64,000 nucleotides of DNA from NCBI RefSeq assembly GCF_900177725.1, contig NZ_FXAT01000009.1, forward strand, positions 124,001-188,000. Direction: 5' to 3'. Each line of letters opens with the position of its first letter. Position 1 is the first letter of the stretch. Below the pieces are notes generated by a model that was not told where the DNA came from, searched no databases, and worked only from the letters and a program-made list of their open reading frames with translations. The translations under genes and the position numbers were made by a program. Origin of the DNA: Paraburkholderia susongensis (GTDB lineage: Bacteria > Pseudomonadota > Gammaproteobacteria > Burkholderiales > Burkholderiaceae). Below are positions 43,531 through 52,099 of the stretch, in pieces.

Positions 43531-44859
43531 TCAGACAGCCGGCGCGTGTTCGCCCGCGACCGGCTCGGCGAGCGCGTCGTCGCTGGCGGGCACGTAGCGC
43601 AGCGCCGCATCGCGGTTCAGCACGCGGCGGGCGCGTGCCTTGTCGATGTCGTTTTCCCACACGGCGACCACCACCGTCGCGACGCAGTTGCCGATCAGGT
43701 TGGTGAGCGCGCGAGCGATGCCGACGAACCAGTCGACCGGCAGGATCAGCACGAGGCCGAGCACGGGGATCGCCGGAATCGCGGAGAGCGTCGCGGCGAG
43801 AATCACGATCGCCGACCCCGGAATGCCGTGCGCGCCCTTCGACGTCACGAGCGACACCAGCACGACGACGATCAGGTCGTGGATCGACAGCGGCGTATTG
43901 GTGGCCTGCGCGATGAAGATCACCGCGAGCGTCAGATAGATCGAGAAGCCGTCGAGATTGAACGAGTAGCCGGTCGGAATCACGAGGCCGACCGTCGAAT
44001 CCTTGACGCCCATCCATTCGAGCTTGCGCATGATCTGCGGCAGCACGGCGTCCGACGACGCCGTGCCGAGCACGATCGACAGTTCCTCGCGCAGGTAGCC
44101 GATCAGCTTGAAGATGTTGAAACCCGCGAGCCGCATCACGGTGCCGAGCACGACCACCACGAACACCGCGCAGCTCACGTAGAACACGAGCACGAGCATG
44201 CCGAGCTGCTTGAGCGACGCCACGCCGTAGGTGCCGGTCGTGAACGCGATCGCGCCGAGCACGCCGAGCGGTGCGAGCTTGATGATGAAGCCCATCACGC
44301 GGAAAAACACCTGCGACAGCTCGTCGATCAGGCCGCTCACACGTTGCGCGCGTTTGCCGAGCAGCGACAGCGCCGAGCCGAACAGCACCGAAAACACGAG
44401 GATCTGCAGGATGTCACCGGTCGCAAACGCGTTGAAGGCAGTCTCGGGGATGATCTTCAGCAGAAAGCCCGCGGTGTCCTTGAGGCTCTTCGCATGCTCG
44501 GTGTAGGTCGCGAGCGACGCCGGATCAAGCGCATTCAGATTGATGTTCATGCCGACGCCGGGGCGCGTCGCGTAGGCGAGCACCGCGCCGATCACGAGCG
44601 CGATCGTCGTCATCACTTCGAAGTAGACCACCGCCTTCAGGCCAACACGCCCGACCTTGCGCAGGTCGCCGGCATGCGCCATGCCGCTCACCACGACGCA
44701 GAACACGATCGGGCCGATCACCATTTTGATGAGCTTGAGAAAGCCGTCGCCGAGAGGACGCAACGACTGCGCGAACTGCGGATAAAGCGCGCCGAGCGCG
44801 ACGCCCACCACTAGCGCTATGACGACCCGGCCAAACAGCGAATTGAAAAATTTCAACAC
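43531..44859 (-). CDS. dctA: DctA-like dicarboxylate/amino-acid:cation symporter
   Basis: Secondary importer of the DAACS family. The 442 residues have about eight membrane helices plus the re-entrant loops with LGTASSDAVLPQIM (serine-rich hairpin 1) and TGYSFNLDGFSIYL (the NMDGT-like motif). E. coli DctA is about 428 residues. The substrate may be a C4-dicarboxylate, as the family suggests, or a compound of the allantoate pathway, given the location beside alc-allA. It is the first gene of the dctA-alc-allA run, 146 bases upstream of alc. Confidence 0.88.
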   Translation of the reverse strand: MLKFFNSLFGRVVIALVVGVALGALYPQFAQSLRPLGDGFLKLIKMVIGPIVFCVVVSGMAHAGDLRKVGRVGLKAVVYFEVMTTIALVIGAVLAYATRPGVGMNINLNALDPASLATYTEHAKSLKDTAGFLLKIIPETAFNAFATGDILQILVFSVLFGSALSLLGKRAQRVSGLIDELSQVFFRVMGFIIKLAPLGVLGAIAFTTGTYGVASLKQLGMLVLVFYVSCAVFVVVVLGTVMRLAGFNIFKLIGYLREELSIVLGTASSDAVLPQIMRKLEWMGVKDSTVGLVIPTGYSFNLDGFSIYLTLAVIFIAQATNTPLSIHDLIVVVLVSLVTSKGAHGIPGSAIVILAATLSAIPAIPVLGLVLILPVDWFVGIARALTNLIGNCVATVVVAVWENDIDKARARRVLNRDAALRYVPASDDALAEPVAGEHAPAV

Positions 44860-44903
44860 GACTTCCTCCTGATAACGGTTGTCCCGGCGACTTCTGTTCA
44901 GAC

Positions 44904-44914
44904 TGGTCCGACCA
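44904..44914. promoter_or_regulatory. FadR-type operator downstream of the dctA start site
   Basis: TGGTCCGACCA is a perfect TGGT-NNN-ACCA palindrome. It lies 16-26 bases past the dctA -10 element, at about +9 to +19 of the predicted transcript, where a repressor would block elongation. Confidence 0.65.
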
Positions 44915-44929
44915 GTTTTGTTATGGCAA

Positions 44930-44958
44930 ATAGTAGGAAGCCGATATACTCACGTCAA
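44930..44958 (-). promoter_or_regulatory. dctA-alc-allA promoter
   Basis: On the minus strand TTGACG (44953-44958), a 17-base spacer and TACTAT (44930-44935). The predicted start is near 44923. Confidence 0.65.
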
Positions 44959-45064
44959 GGATTCATCGAACGGTGTTTACCCGCTGTTTTTCCGGCGATC
45001 CAGGGTCGGATTGCGGAGCGCCATTGCGGCGCCAAGCGGCCGTCCTGAGTCCGCATTAGAATAC

Positions 45065-45075
45065 TGGTCAGACCA
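45065..45075. promoter_or_regulatory. FadR-type operator at the regulator's own promoter
   Basis: TGGTCAGACCA, again TGGT-NNN-ACCA, lies 20 bases before the regulator ATG at 45095 and just after a TAGAAT -10-like element (45057-45062). Autoregulation is likely. Confidence 0.65.
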
Positions 45076-45094
45076 CGTTACCGAGTGAGCCGCC

Positions 45095-45781
45095 ATGAAA
45101 AACGTCCCGCATACCGTCACCGACGCCGCCATCGCGACCATTCGCGAGCGGATCGAAGCGGGCGTCTATCCGGTGGGCAGTCTGCTGCCGGCGCAGCGGC
45201 AGTTGTCCGATGAACTGTCGATCAGCCGCGCGTCGCTGCGCGAGGCGCTCTCCACGCTCGAAGCGCTCGGGCTGCTCGTGATACGCCCAGGCAAGGGGGT
45301 GTACGTCGAAAGCGCAGAGGCGAAAACGGCGCAATCGTGGCGCTTCGCCGAACAGTCGTCGCTGCCGGACACCTATCAGATGCGCTACGCGCTCGAAGGC
45401 TTCGTCGCGCGCATGGCGGTGCTCGCGGTGAGCGAGAGCGACCTCGCGTGGCTCGAGGAAAACATCACGGCGATGCAGGCGGCGCTCGCCTGCGACGAAC
45501 TCGACGAAGCCGCGCGCTTCGACTACGAGTTCCACATGCGGATCGTGAGCATTGCCGGCAACGCGGCGATCGAATCGATCCTGCGCAGCAGCGCGGAAAT
45601 CATGAAGGAAAGTCAGCGGCTGCCGTTCTACCGGCGCGAACTGGTGCTTTCCACCTACACCGAGCATCGCGCGATTCTCGACGCGCTCAAGGCGCGCGAT
45701 TCGCTCGCGGCAGGCAAGGCGATCGAAACGCACATCGCGAACGCCGCGCAACGCGCCGGCGTTTATTTCCCCACGCCGTAG
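45095..45781 (+). CDS. FadR-subfamily GntR transcriptional regulator (FCD domain)
   Basis: The 228 residues comprise a GntR winged helix (IRERIEAGVYPVGSLLPAQR, LSISRASLREALSTLEALGL, VIRPGKGVYV) and an all-helical FCD effector domain with conserved metal/ligand residues (FDYEFHMRIVSIAGN, TEHRAILDAL). It is divergent from dctA-alc-allA with two TGGTNNNACCA palindromes between them. The inducer may be allantoate, ureidoglycolate or a dicarboxylate; the sequence does not tell which. The gene ends at the terminator at 45801-45829. Confidence 0.9.
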   Translation: MKNVPHTVTDAAIATIRERIEAGVYPVGSLLPAQRQLSDELSISRASLREALSTLEALGLLVIRPGKGVYVESAEAKTAQSWRFAEQSSLPDTYQMRYALEGFVARMAVLAVSESDLAWLEENITAMQAALACDELDEAARFDYEFHMRIVSIAGNAAIESILRSSAEIMKESQRLPFYRRELVLSTYTEHRAILDALKARDSLAAGKAIETHIANAAQRAGVYFPTP

Positions 45782-45800
45782 ACACAAAAGCCGCAGACGT

Positions 45801-45829
45801 AAAAAAGCCGCTCCGGGGAGCGGCTTTTT
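45801..45829. terminator. Bidirectional terminator between the GntR gene and gapA
   Basis: GCCGCTCC / GGAGCGGC stem with a GG loop, A6 on the left and T5 on the right. Confidence 0.85.
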
Positions 45830-45891
45830 CGTGCTTCGTGCTGCGCGATTGCCGCAGCACCAACGCGGCAGAAAACGCTACAGCCTGAGAC

Positions 45892-46902
45892 TTACTTCGC
45901 GTTCGCGAGCGCGACAGCCGTGTCCAGCATGCGGTTCGAGAAGCCCCACTCGTTGTCGTACCAGCTCGACACCTTCACGAGACGGCCCGACACCTTGGTC
46001 AGCGTTGCGTCGAACGTCGACGAAGCCGGGTTGTGGTTGAAGTCGATCGACACGAGCGGCGCGTCGTTGTAGCCGAGGATGCCCTTCAGCGCGCCTTGCG
46101 ATGCTTCCTTCATGATCGCGTTGACTTCCTCGACCGTCGTGTCGCGCGCGGCGATGAACGACAGGTCGACGACCGACACGTTGATCGTCGGGACGCGGAT
46201 CGCATAGCCGTCGAGCTTGCCGTTCAGTTCCGGCAGCACGAGGCCGACCGCCGACGCGGCGCCGGTCTTGGTCGGGATCTGGCTGTGCGTGGCCGAACGC
46301 GCGCGGCGCAGGTCTTCGTGGTACACGTCGGTCAGCACCTGGTCGTTCGTGTACGCGTGGATCGTCGTCATCAGGCCGTTCACGAGGCCAATCTTGTCGT
46401 TCAGCGGTTTCACCAGGGGCGCGAGACAGTTCGTCGTGCACGATGCGTTCGAGATCACCGTGTCCGATGCCTTCAGCACGTTGTGGTTCACGCCGTAGAC
46501 GATCGTCGCGTCGACGTCCTTGCCGCCCGGCGCCGAGATGATGACCTTCTTCGCGCCGCCCTTGATGTGCGCGCTCGCCTTTTCCTTGGTCGTGAAAAAG
46601 CCCGTGCACTCCATCACGACGTCGACGTTCAGCTCGCCCCACGGCAGTTCAGCCGGGTTGCGGTTCGCCAGCACGCGGATCTTGTCGCCGTTCACGACCA
46701 GGTAGTCGCCGTCCACCGACACTTCGCCCGGGAACTTGCCGTGCGCGGTGTCGTACTGCGTCAGGTGGGCGTTGGTCTTGGCATCGCCCAGGTCGTTGAT
46801 GGCAACGATTTCGATATCGTGCTTCTTGCCGTTTTCATAGAAGGCGCGCAGGGTGTTGCGGCCGATCCGGCCGTAGCCGTTGATTGCGACGCGAATCGTC
46901 AT
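45892..46902 (-). CDS. gapA: Glyceraldehyde-3-phosphate dehydrogenase, type I
   Basis: Glycolytic/gluconeogenic enzyme converting G3P to 1,3-bisphosphoglycerate. The 336 residues have the Rossmann start IRVAINGYGRIGRN, the catalytic Cys155 in ISNASCTTNCLAPL, and the C-terminal SWYDNEWGFSNRM. The residue after the second strand is an Asn in AINDLGD, typical of NAD use. It follows tktA by 123 bases on the minus strand, an arrangement that also occurs in other Burkholderiales. Confidence 0.97.
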   Translation of the reverse strand: MTIRVAINGYGRIGRNTLRAFYENGKKHDIEIVAINDLGDAKTNAHLTQYDTAHGKFPGEVSVDGDYLVVNGDKIRVLANRNPAELPWGELNVDVVMECTGFFTTKEKASAHIKGGAKKVIISAPGGKDVDATIVYGVNHNVLKASDTVISNASCTTNCLAPLVKPLNDKIGLVNGLMTTIHAYTNDQVLTDVYHEDLRRARSATHSQIPTKTGAASAVGLVLPELNGKLDGYAIRVPTINVSVVDLSFIAARDTTVEEVNAIMKEASQGALKGILGYNDAPLVSIDFNHNPASSTFDATLTKVSGRLVKVSSWYDNEWGFSNRMLDTAVALANAK

Positions 46903-47025
46903 GATTTATCTCCTGATGGCTGAAAAAATACGTTTGTGTTCGCCTGATCGAGCGCCCGGCCGAGTATCCGGCCAGACGCGTTGCCGCGCAGCCGCATGGG
47001 CGCGACGGCAACGCTTGGCTCCGAA

Positions 47026-49047
47026 TCAGCCGAGCGCGGCCTTGACCGTCTCCACCACATGCTCGACGGTGAAGCCGAAATGCTTGAACAGCACGCCTGC
47101 CGGGGCCGATTCGCCGAACGTGTCGATGCCGACCACGCCGCCTTCGAGACCCACGTACTTGCGCCAGAAATCCGACACGCCCGCTTCGATCGCGACACGG
47201 CGCACGCCGTGCGGCAGCACGCGTTCGCGGTATCCGGCGTCCTGCCTGTCGAACACCGTCGTGGACGGCATCGACACAACACGCGCCGCGATGCCTTCGC
47301 GCGCGAGCGGCTCGACGGCCTTCAGCGCGAGTTCGACTTCCGAGCCGGTGGCGATCAGGATGATCTTGCGCGCGACGATTTCTTCATCCCAGTCGCGCAG
47401 CACGTAGCCGCCCTTGTCGATGTTGGCGATCTGCGCGTCGGTACGCTCCGAGAACGGCAGATTCTGGCGGCTGAAGATCAGGCACGACGGGCCTTCCTGT
47501 TCGATTGCGTGGGTCCAGGCCACCGCGGTTTCGACGGTGTCGGCCGGGCGCCACGTGTGCAGATTCGGGATCAGGCGCAGGCTCGCGACGTGTTCGATCG
47601 ACTGGTGGGTCGGGCCGTCTTCGCCGAGACCGATCGAGTCGTGCGTGAACACGAAGATCGACGGCGCTTTCATCAGCGCGGCGACGCGCAACGCGTTGCG
47701 GCTGTAGTCCGAGAACGTCAGGAACGTGCCGCCGAACGCCTTGAAGCCGCCATGCACCGCGACGCCGTTGATCGCGGCGCTCATGCCGAATTCACGCACG
47801 CCGTAGTTCACGTAGTTGCCGGCGGCCTGGCCTTCGGCATTCACGCGCACGGGCTTCGCGGCCTTCCAGTTGGTCAGGTTCGAGCCGGTCAGGTCGGCGG
47901 AGCCGCCGAGCAGTTCGGGCAGCACGGCCGACAGGCCTTCGATGGCCTGCTGCGAGGCCTTGCGCGTCGCGATGGTTTCCGCGCGCTCGTTCGCGCCGGC
48001 GATGATCGCGCGCGCCTTGTCCTTCCAGTCGGCCGGCAATTGCTTCGCGCTGCGGCGCTTGAATTCGGCCGCTTCCTGCGGGTACTTCGCCGCGTACGCC
48101 GCGAACGCCTTGTCCCAGTCGGCTTCGAAGCGCGCGCCCGCTTCCTTCGCATCCCATGCCGCGTAGACTTCCTGCGGAATCACGAACGGCTCCCACTTCC
48201 AGCCGATCGCCTCGCGGGTGGCCGCGATTTCCTTGTCGCCGAGCGGCGCGCCGTGCGAATCGTGGCTGCCGGCCTTGGTCGGCGCGCCTTCGCCGATCAC
48301 GGTTTTGCAGCAGATCAGCGTCGGCTTGTCCGACTGCTTCGCCTGTTTGATCGCGGCATCCACTGCGTCGACGTCGTGGCCGACCACGTTCGGGATCACG
48401 TTCCAGCCGTACGCTTCGAAGCGCTTCGGCGTGTTGTCGTGGAACCAGTGCACCACTTCGCCGTCGATCGAGATGCCGTTGTCGTCGTAGAACGCGATCA
48501 GCTTGTTCAGCTTGAGCACGCCCGCGAGCGAGCAGGCCTCGTGCGAAATGCCTTCCATCAGGCAGCCGTCGCCGACGAACACGTACGTGTGGTGATCGAC
48601 GATCTTCGCGTCAGGCTTGTTGAATTCAGTGGCGAGCAGCGACTCGGCGAGCGCCATGCCGACCGCATTCGCGAGACCCTGGCCGAGCGGGCCGGTGGTG
48701 GTCTCGACGCCCGGCGTGATGCCGTATTCCGGATGGCCCGGCGTCTTCGAATGGAGCTGGCGGAAGTTCTTCAGCTCTTCCATCGGCAGATCGTAGCCGG
48801 TCAGATGCAGCAGCGAGTACAGCAGCATCGAGCCGTGACCGTTCGACAGCACGAAGCGGTCGCGATCGGCCCACTGCGGGTTCTTCGGGTTATGGCGCAG
48901 ATGACGCGACCACAGGGCGACGCCGATTTCGGCCATGCCCATCGGCATGCCGGGGTGGCCGGAGTTCGCCTTTTGAACGGCGTCCATGGCCAACGCACGG
49001 ATTGCGTTAGCCATCAAGGAAGTGGGTGCGGGAGACGGGATCGTCAT
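47026..49047 (-). CDS. tktA: Transketolase
   Basis: TPP enzyme of the pentose phosphate and sugar-interconversion pathways. The 673 residues carry the TPP-binding block VFVGDGCLMEGISHEACSLAG, quoted in part: GDGCLMEGISHEA, plus NSGHPGMPMG near the N-terminus, and GLGEDGPTHQ in the pyrimidine-binding domain. The ATG at 49047 begins MTIPSPAPTSLMANAIR; the longer frame to 49242 is not family-like. It lies upstream of gapA. Confidence 0.97.
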   Translation of the reverse strand: MTIPSPAPTSLMANAIRALAMDAVQKANSGHPGMPMGMAEIGVALWSRHLRHNPKNPQWADRDRFVLSNGHGSMLLYSLLHLTGYDLPMEELKNFRQLHSKTPGHPEYGITPGVETTTGPLGQGLANAVGMALAESLLATEFNKPDAKIVDHHTYVFVGDGCLMEGISHEACSLAGVLKLNKLIAFYDDNGISIDGEVVHWFHDNTPKRFEAYGWNVIPNVVGHDVDAVDAAIKQAKQSDKPTLICCKTVIGEGAPTKAGSHDSHGAPLGDKEIAATREAIGWKWEPFVIPQEVYAAWDAKEAGARFEADWDKAFAAYAAKYPQEAAEFKRRSAKQLPADWKDKARAIIAGANERAETIATRKASQQAIEGLSAVLPELLGGSADLTGSNLTNWKAAKPVRVNAEGQAAGNYVNYGVREFGMSAAINGVAVHGGFKAFGGTFLTFSDYSRNALRVAALMKAPSIFVFTHDSIGLGEDGPTHQSIEHVASLRLIPNLHTWRPADTVETAVAWTHAIEQEGPSCLIFSRQNLPFSERTDAQIANIDKGGYVLRDWDEEIVARKIILIATGSEVELALKAVEPLAREGIAARVVSMPSTTVFDRQDAGYRERVLPHGVRRVAIEAGVSDFWRKYVGLEGGVVGIDTFGESAPAGVLFKHFGFTVEHVVETVKAALG

Positions 49048-49618
49048 GTCGAGTCCGGAGACAGAGTCAGAAAGCGGGGCGCGCTTGAGGCCCGGAAGCT
49101 CGGCGGACGGTTCGCTACGGCGCACGATGCGGCGCCAGGAGACGCGAAACGGGCAGAGCAAACGGACAAGGCTGAAAGCGTCACATTCTAACAGAACGTT
49201 AACCCGTACCCGGCCGGAAAGCCCTCCAGTCCTGTGGTTCAACGCACGCGCCGCGGCAGGAGCCGGCCGGGCCCTTTACCATTCGATCGCCTGCCCGCCA
49301 CGCCTCGGTCCGGGCCGCCCGCCGTAAGCGCCCTGCCCGACGATCCGCACGCCTCGCCGAACGCCGGATCGATTCGCTGAAGCACTACGATCCAGCCTTG
49401 CACGCGGGGGCTATTCTCGGCATCGCGGTCGGTGCGCGATAAACTAGATCGCGTCCTATAGCCATCAGATTCAAGCGTGGGCACAATGCGGCGGTTCGAC
49501 TGGATCGCACGCCGCGGCGCAATACATGCAGTATGCGTGCAGTACGCGTCTCGATACGCCTCCATTAGCGTCGAACCGCAGCATGCGCCCCGTCAAACCT
49601 CGAGATCCGGAGAACCCC
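49048..49618. other. tktA-VOC divergent gap
   Basis: 571 bases with no credible gene. There is a perfect 6-bp inverted repeat CGCGAT-AAACTAG-ATCGCG (49435-49453) and a short direct repeat GCAGTATGC/GCAGTACGC (49528-49547). The right end holds the ribosome site of the VOC gene. Confidence 0.5.
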
Positions 49619-50032
49619 ATGACCGCCTCCCGCCCCGCCGGTGTGCCTTGGCTAACCCCCTATCTGACGGTGCGCGATGCACGTGCGTCGACCGCGTTCT
49701 ACTCCGCGGCGTTCGGCTTCGAGGTCCGCGATAGTGTCCAGGACGACGGCATGGTCATGCATGTCGAGATGACCTATCAAGGCCAGTTGATCGTGATGTT
49801 CGCGCCGGAAGGGGCATTCGGCTCGGTTGCAAAAACCCCGAGAAGCGCAGGCGCAATCGCCCCGCAATCGTTTTATGTCTATGTCGACGACGTCGACGCG
49901 GTTTATGCGCGGGCCCTCGCGGCCGGTGCCAAATCGCTGAGCGAGCCGCAAGATCAGTTCTGGGGCGACCGCTTTGCCCAGGTCGAAGATCCGGACGGTT
50001 ACCGTTGGGCGCTCGCTCGCCACCTTTCCTGA
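49619..50032 (+). CDS. VOC (glyoxalase/bleomycin resistance) superfamily protein
   Basis: The 137 residues contain a beta-alpha-beta-beta-beta repeat pair. The first runs TPYLTVRDARASTAFYSAAF, and the second has FYVYVDDVDAVYARALAAGA and ends GDRFAQVEDPDGYRWALA. The metal site is degenerate in the first repeat (Thr/Val where His is common), with the usual Glu in the second. It resembles the PhnB-like/glyoxalase group; the substrate is unknown. The ATG at 49619 has a GGAG ribosome site. rsmE starts a few bases later. Confidence 0.85.
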   Translation: MTASRPAGVPWLTPYLTVRDARASTAFYSAAFGFEVRDSVQDDGMVMHVEMTYQGQLIVMFAPEGAFGSVAKTPRSAGAIAPQSFYVYVDDVDAVYARALAAGAKSLSEPQDQFWGDRFAQVEDPDGYRWALARHLS

Positions 50033-50051
50033 GTCAATGAGTATTTTTTTG

Positions 50052-50792
50052 ATGCCCCGCTTTTTCGTCGGTATTCCCCTGCATCCAGACGACATCCTGC
50101 CGCTTCCCGATGATGTCGTGCGCCACGTCCTCGTGCTGCGTCTGCAGCCCGGCGATTCGATCGTGCTGTTCAACGGCGAAGGTGGGGAATACAGCGCCGA
50201 ACTCATCGAAGTCGAACGCCGTTCGGCCCGCGTGAAAATTCGCGATTTCCGCGCCACCGAAGTCGAAACGCCATATCACCTGACACTCGCGCAAGGCATT
50301 GCAAGCGGCGACAAGATGGACTGGCTGCTGGAAAAGGCCGTCGAACTCGGCGCATCGAGCTTCGTGCCGTTGACCACCACGCGCAGCGTCGTGCGTCTGG
50401 CCGGCGAGCGCGCCCAGCGCCGGCATCAGCATTGGCAAGGCATCGTGCGTGCATCGTGCGAGCAATGCGGGCGCAACCGGTTGCCGGAAGTCGCGCAGGT
50501 GCGCGAAATCGCCACCTGGCTCGCCACGCTGCCGCCCGAACCCGAAGAAGGCGAACTGCGCATTCTGCTGTCGCCGCGCGCGAACATCGGCTTCTCGGCA
50601 TTGCCCACGGCGGCGCCACGAGGCCGCGTGATCGTGCTGGTCGGCCCGGAAGGCGGCTTTTCCTCGGCCGAAGAGGCCGCGGCCACCGCTCACGGATTCA
50701 GCGCCGTCGGTCTCGGGCCGCGCGTGCTGCGCACCGAGACCGCGGGTATGGCCGTTCTGTCGGCACTGGCGGCGCGCTGGGGCGGATGGTGA
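50052..50792 (+). CDS. rsmE: 16S rRNA m3U1498 methyltransferase
   Basis: SPOUT-class enzyme methylating U1498 of 16S rRNA with SAM. The 246 residues have an N-terminal PUA-like domain (MPRFFVGIPLHPDD) and the trefoil-knot motifs VGPEGGFSSAEE, GLGPRVLRTETAGMAVL. The frame also allows an ATG at 50037 (MSIFLMPRF), five bases after the VOC stop; the later ATG fits the family better. It lies downstream of the VOC gene and ends at a bidirectional terminator. Confidence 0.95.
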   Translation: MPRFFVGIPLHPDDILPLPDDVVRHVLVLRLQPGDSIVLFNGEGGEYSAELIEVERRSARVKIRDFRATEVETPYHLTLAQGIASGDKMDWLLEKAVELGASSFVPLTTTRSVVRLAGERAQRRHQHWQGIVRASCEQCGRNRLPEVAQVREIATWLATLPPEPEEGELRILLSPRANIGFSALPTAAPRGRVIVLVGPEGGFSSAEEAAATAHGFSAVGLGPRVLRTETAGMAVLSALAARWGGW

Positions 50793-50843
50793 TGCGGTTC
50801 GCGCATGGTTGCCTCGCGGCTTGAACTGCCGCGCCCATAAAGC

Positions 50844-50869
50844 AAAGGCCCGCCAGTTGGCGGGCCTTT
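50844..50869. terminator. Bidirectional terminator between rsmE and the barstar-like gene
   Basis: AAAGGCCCGCC / GGCGGGCCTTT, an 11-bp stem with an AGTT loop, between convergent genes. Confidence 0.8.
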
Positions 50870-50921
50870 GTCGTTCTTTCGTGCGGAAAACAACCTCAAA
50901 CGCAGCCGAAAATCCGGCAAA

Positions 50922-51491
50922 TCACGCGAACGAGTAAAACACCCGGAACGCTACCTTGCGCTCGGCCCAGAATTCGGCCGCTTCGCGGAACACGTCGAGC
51001 AGAGTTTCGCGCCCTTCCTTGTCGAACTTCTGCGCGACCGGCAACTGTTCGAGCACGATCACGAAACCGGGCTGCGCCCCCGCTTTATGCACGAGGTCGG
51101 TCAGGCAATCGTAGAGCGCGTCGTAGTTTTTGCCGAAGTGCTTCGGAAAGAGAAAAGACGTCGCGATGGTTTCGAGCACTTCCTGTTTGGATGCCGCGTT
51201 CGCGCAATACGCATACAGAAAGTGCTGGCCCAGCTGGCTGGCCTCGTCGGCGAGATCCTGCACGCGGAACGCGCGGATCGACTGCACGATGTTCGGTCGC
51301 ACGGTCTGGAAAAGACTCATGGGCTCCTCGTTCGATGAAACCGTCGTGCCAGCTTCGTTCTGGGTTTCGCTCTGGTGGTCGCGGCCCTCGCCGGCGCGCA
51401 TCTTCATGACGCGTTGGAACAAATTGCCGTCGCCGGCCGCGAAAAGATCCGTCGCGACCCCGGAGTCGTGCGCGTAGATGTTGTCGCTCAT
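50922..51491 (-). CDS. Barstar-family ribonuclease inhibitor
   Basis: Predicted cytoplasmic inhibitor of the ribonuclease encoded just upstream. The C-terminal ~130 residues hold the barstar fold: LFPKHFGKNYDALYDCLTDL aligns with the inhibitory helix of B. amyloliquefaciens barstar, preserving the two aspartates that contact the nuclease (Asp124 and Asp128 here; Asp35 and Asp39 in barstar). Residues 1-57 are a hydrophilic extension. The ATG at 51491 has GGGAAG upstream; an internal ATG at 51320 (Met58) has an even better GAGGAG site and would give a 132-residue standard-length inhibitor. The gene begins 16 bases after the ribonuclease stop. Confidence 0.88.
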   Translation of the reverse strand: MSDNIYAHDSGVATDLFAAGDGNLFQRVMKMRAGEGRDHQSETQNEAGTTVSSNEEPMSLFQTVRPNIVQSIRAFRVQDLADEASQLGQHFLYAYCANAASKQEVLETIATSFLFPKHFGKNYDALYDCLTDLVHKAGAQPGFVIVLEQLPVAQKFDKEGRETLLDVFREAAEFWAERKVAFRVFYSFA

Positions 51492-51507
51492 GCCGTTCTT
51501 CCCGATC

Positions 51508-51921
51508 TCATTCAACAATACGATTAAAACTGGTGTAGTGGTCGTCTGAGTAGTAACAATTGTCGGTTCGCTGTAGCGGACCTCCGCAGACGATGCGGCG
51601 CGCCCCGCGATTACGCGCGTGAGGCGTGGGAACGGTGTATTCGTGGTAGTAGCCGCGCCGATGAGCCGGCAGCACCCGCTCGAAATTGCCGAATACGATG
51701 CCGTCCTTCTCATACGGGTAAGGACCGCCAGCGGCAATCAGGTTCAACGTATTGACCGCCTCGCGCGGCAGTTGCGCCAGCGCAATGGTGCCGACTTCCA
51801 CGTTCGTCGCGGCGGAGTCCGTGTATTTCCGCGCCAACGCGTCAGGTACGGAACCAGACAACGCGCAGAGCGCGACCACACCGATCAGCACGCCTTTGAT
51901 GCGCAACCCGTTGCGTGCCAT
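51508..51921 (-). CDS. Secreted guanyl-specific ribonuclease, RNase Sa/barnase family
   Basis: Extracellular RNase with a signal peptide (MARNGLRIKGVLIGVVALCA onward, cleavage near ALA-RK at residue 30). The mature part aligns closely with Streptomyces RNase Sa: LPREAVNTLNLIAAGGPYPY, then YYHEYTVPTP and DDHYTSF. All catalytic residues are present: Glu94 (general base), Arg105 and Arg109 (phosphate), His128 (general acid). Cys112 and Cys122 could form a disulfide at positions differing from RNase Sa. It precedes a barstar-like gene by 16 bases on the same strand, the standard toxin-inhibitor order. Confidence 0.9.
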   Translation of the reverse strand: MARNGLRIKGVLIGVVALCALSGSVPDALARKYTDSAATNVEVGTIALAQLPREAVNTLNLIAAGGPYPYEKDGIVFGNFERVLPAHRRGYYHEYTVPTPHARNRGARRIVCGGPLQRTDNCYYSDDHYTSFNRIVE

Positions 51922-52099
51922 GTATCAGGTTTCCCCGCTCTCAGATCACGAGTTTGACGACCATGAAAGTCGTAAGGGTATCGCTAATAGCCTTTGGAAT
52001 CAACGTTCGACGGGCAGACGAAACGCTGCGGCCGCCCGGAAAACCCGGCGGTAGGGACCTTGACGACTTTTGACAAAATATTGAACGCGATCAGGCTAA

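Noticed and set aside
49239..49565. 108-residue minus-strand frame in the tktA-VOC gap
   Set aside because: No ribosome site, no recognisable family, and it overlaps the upstream region of the VOC gene.
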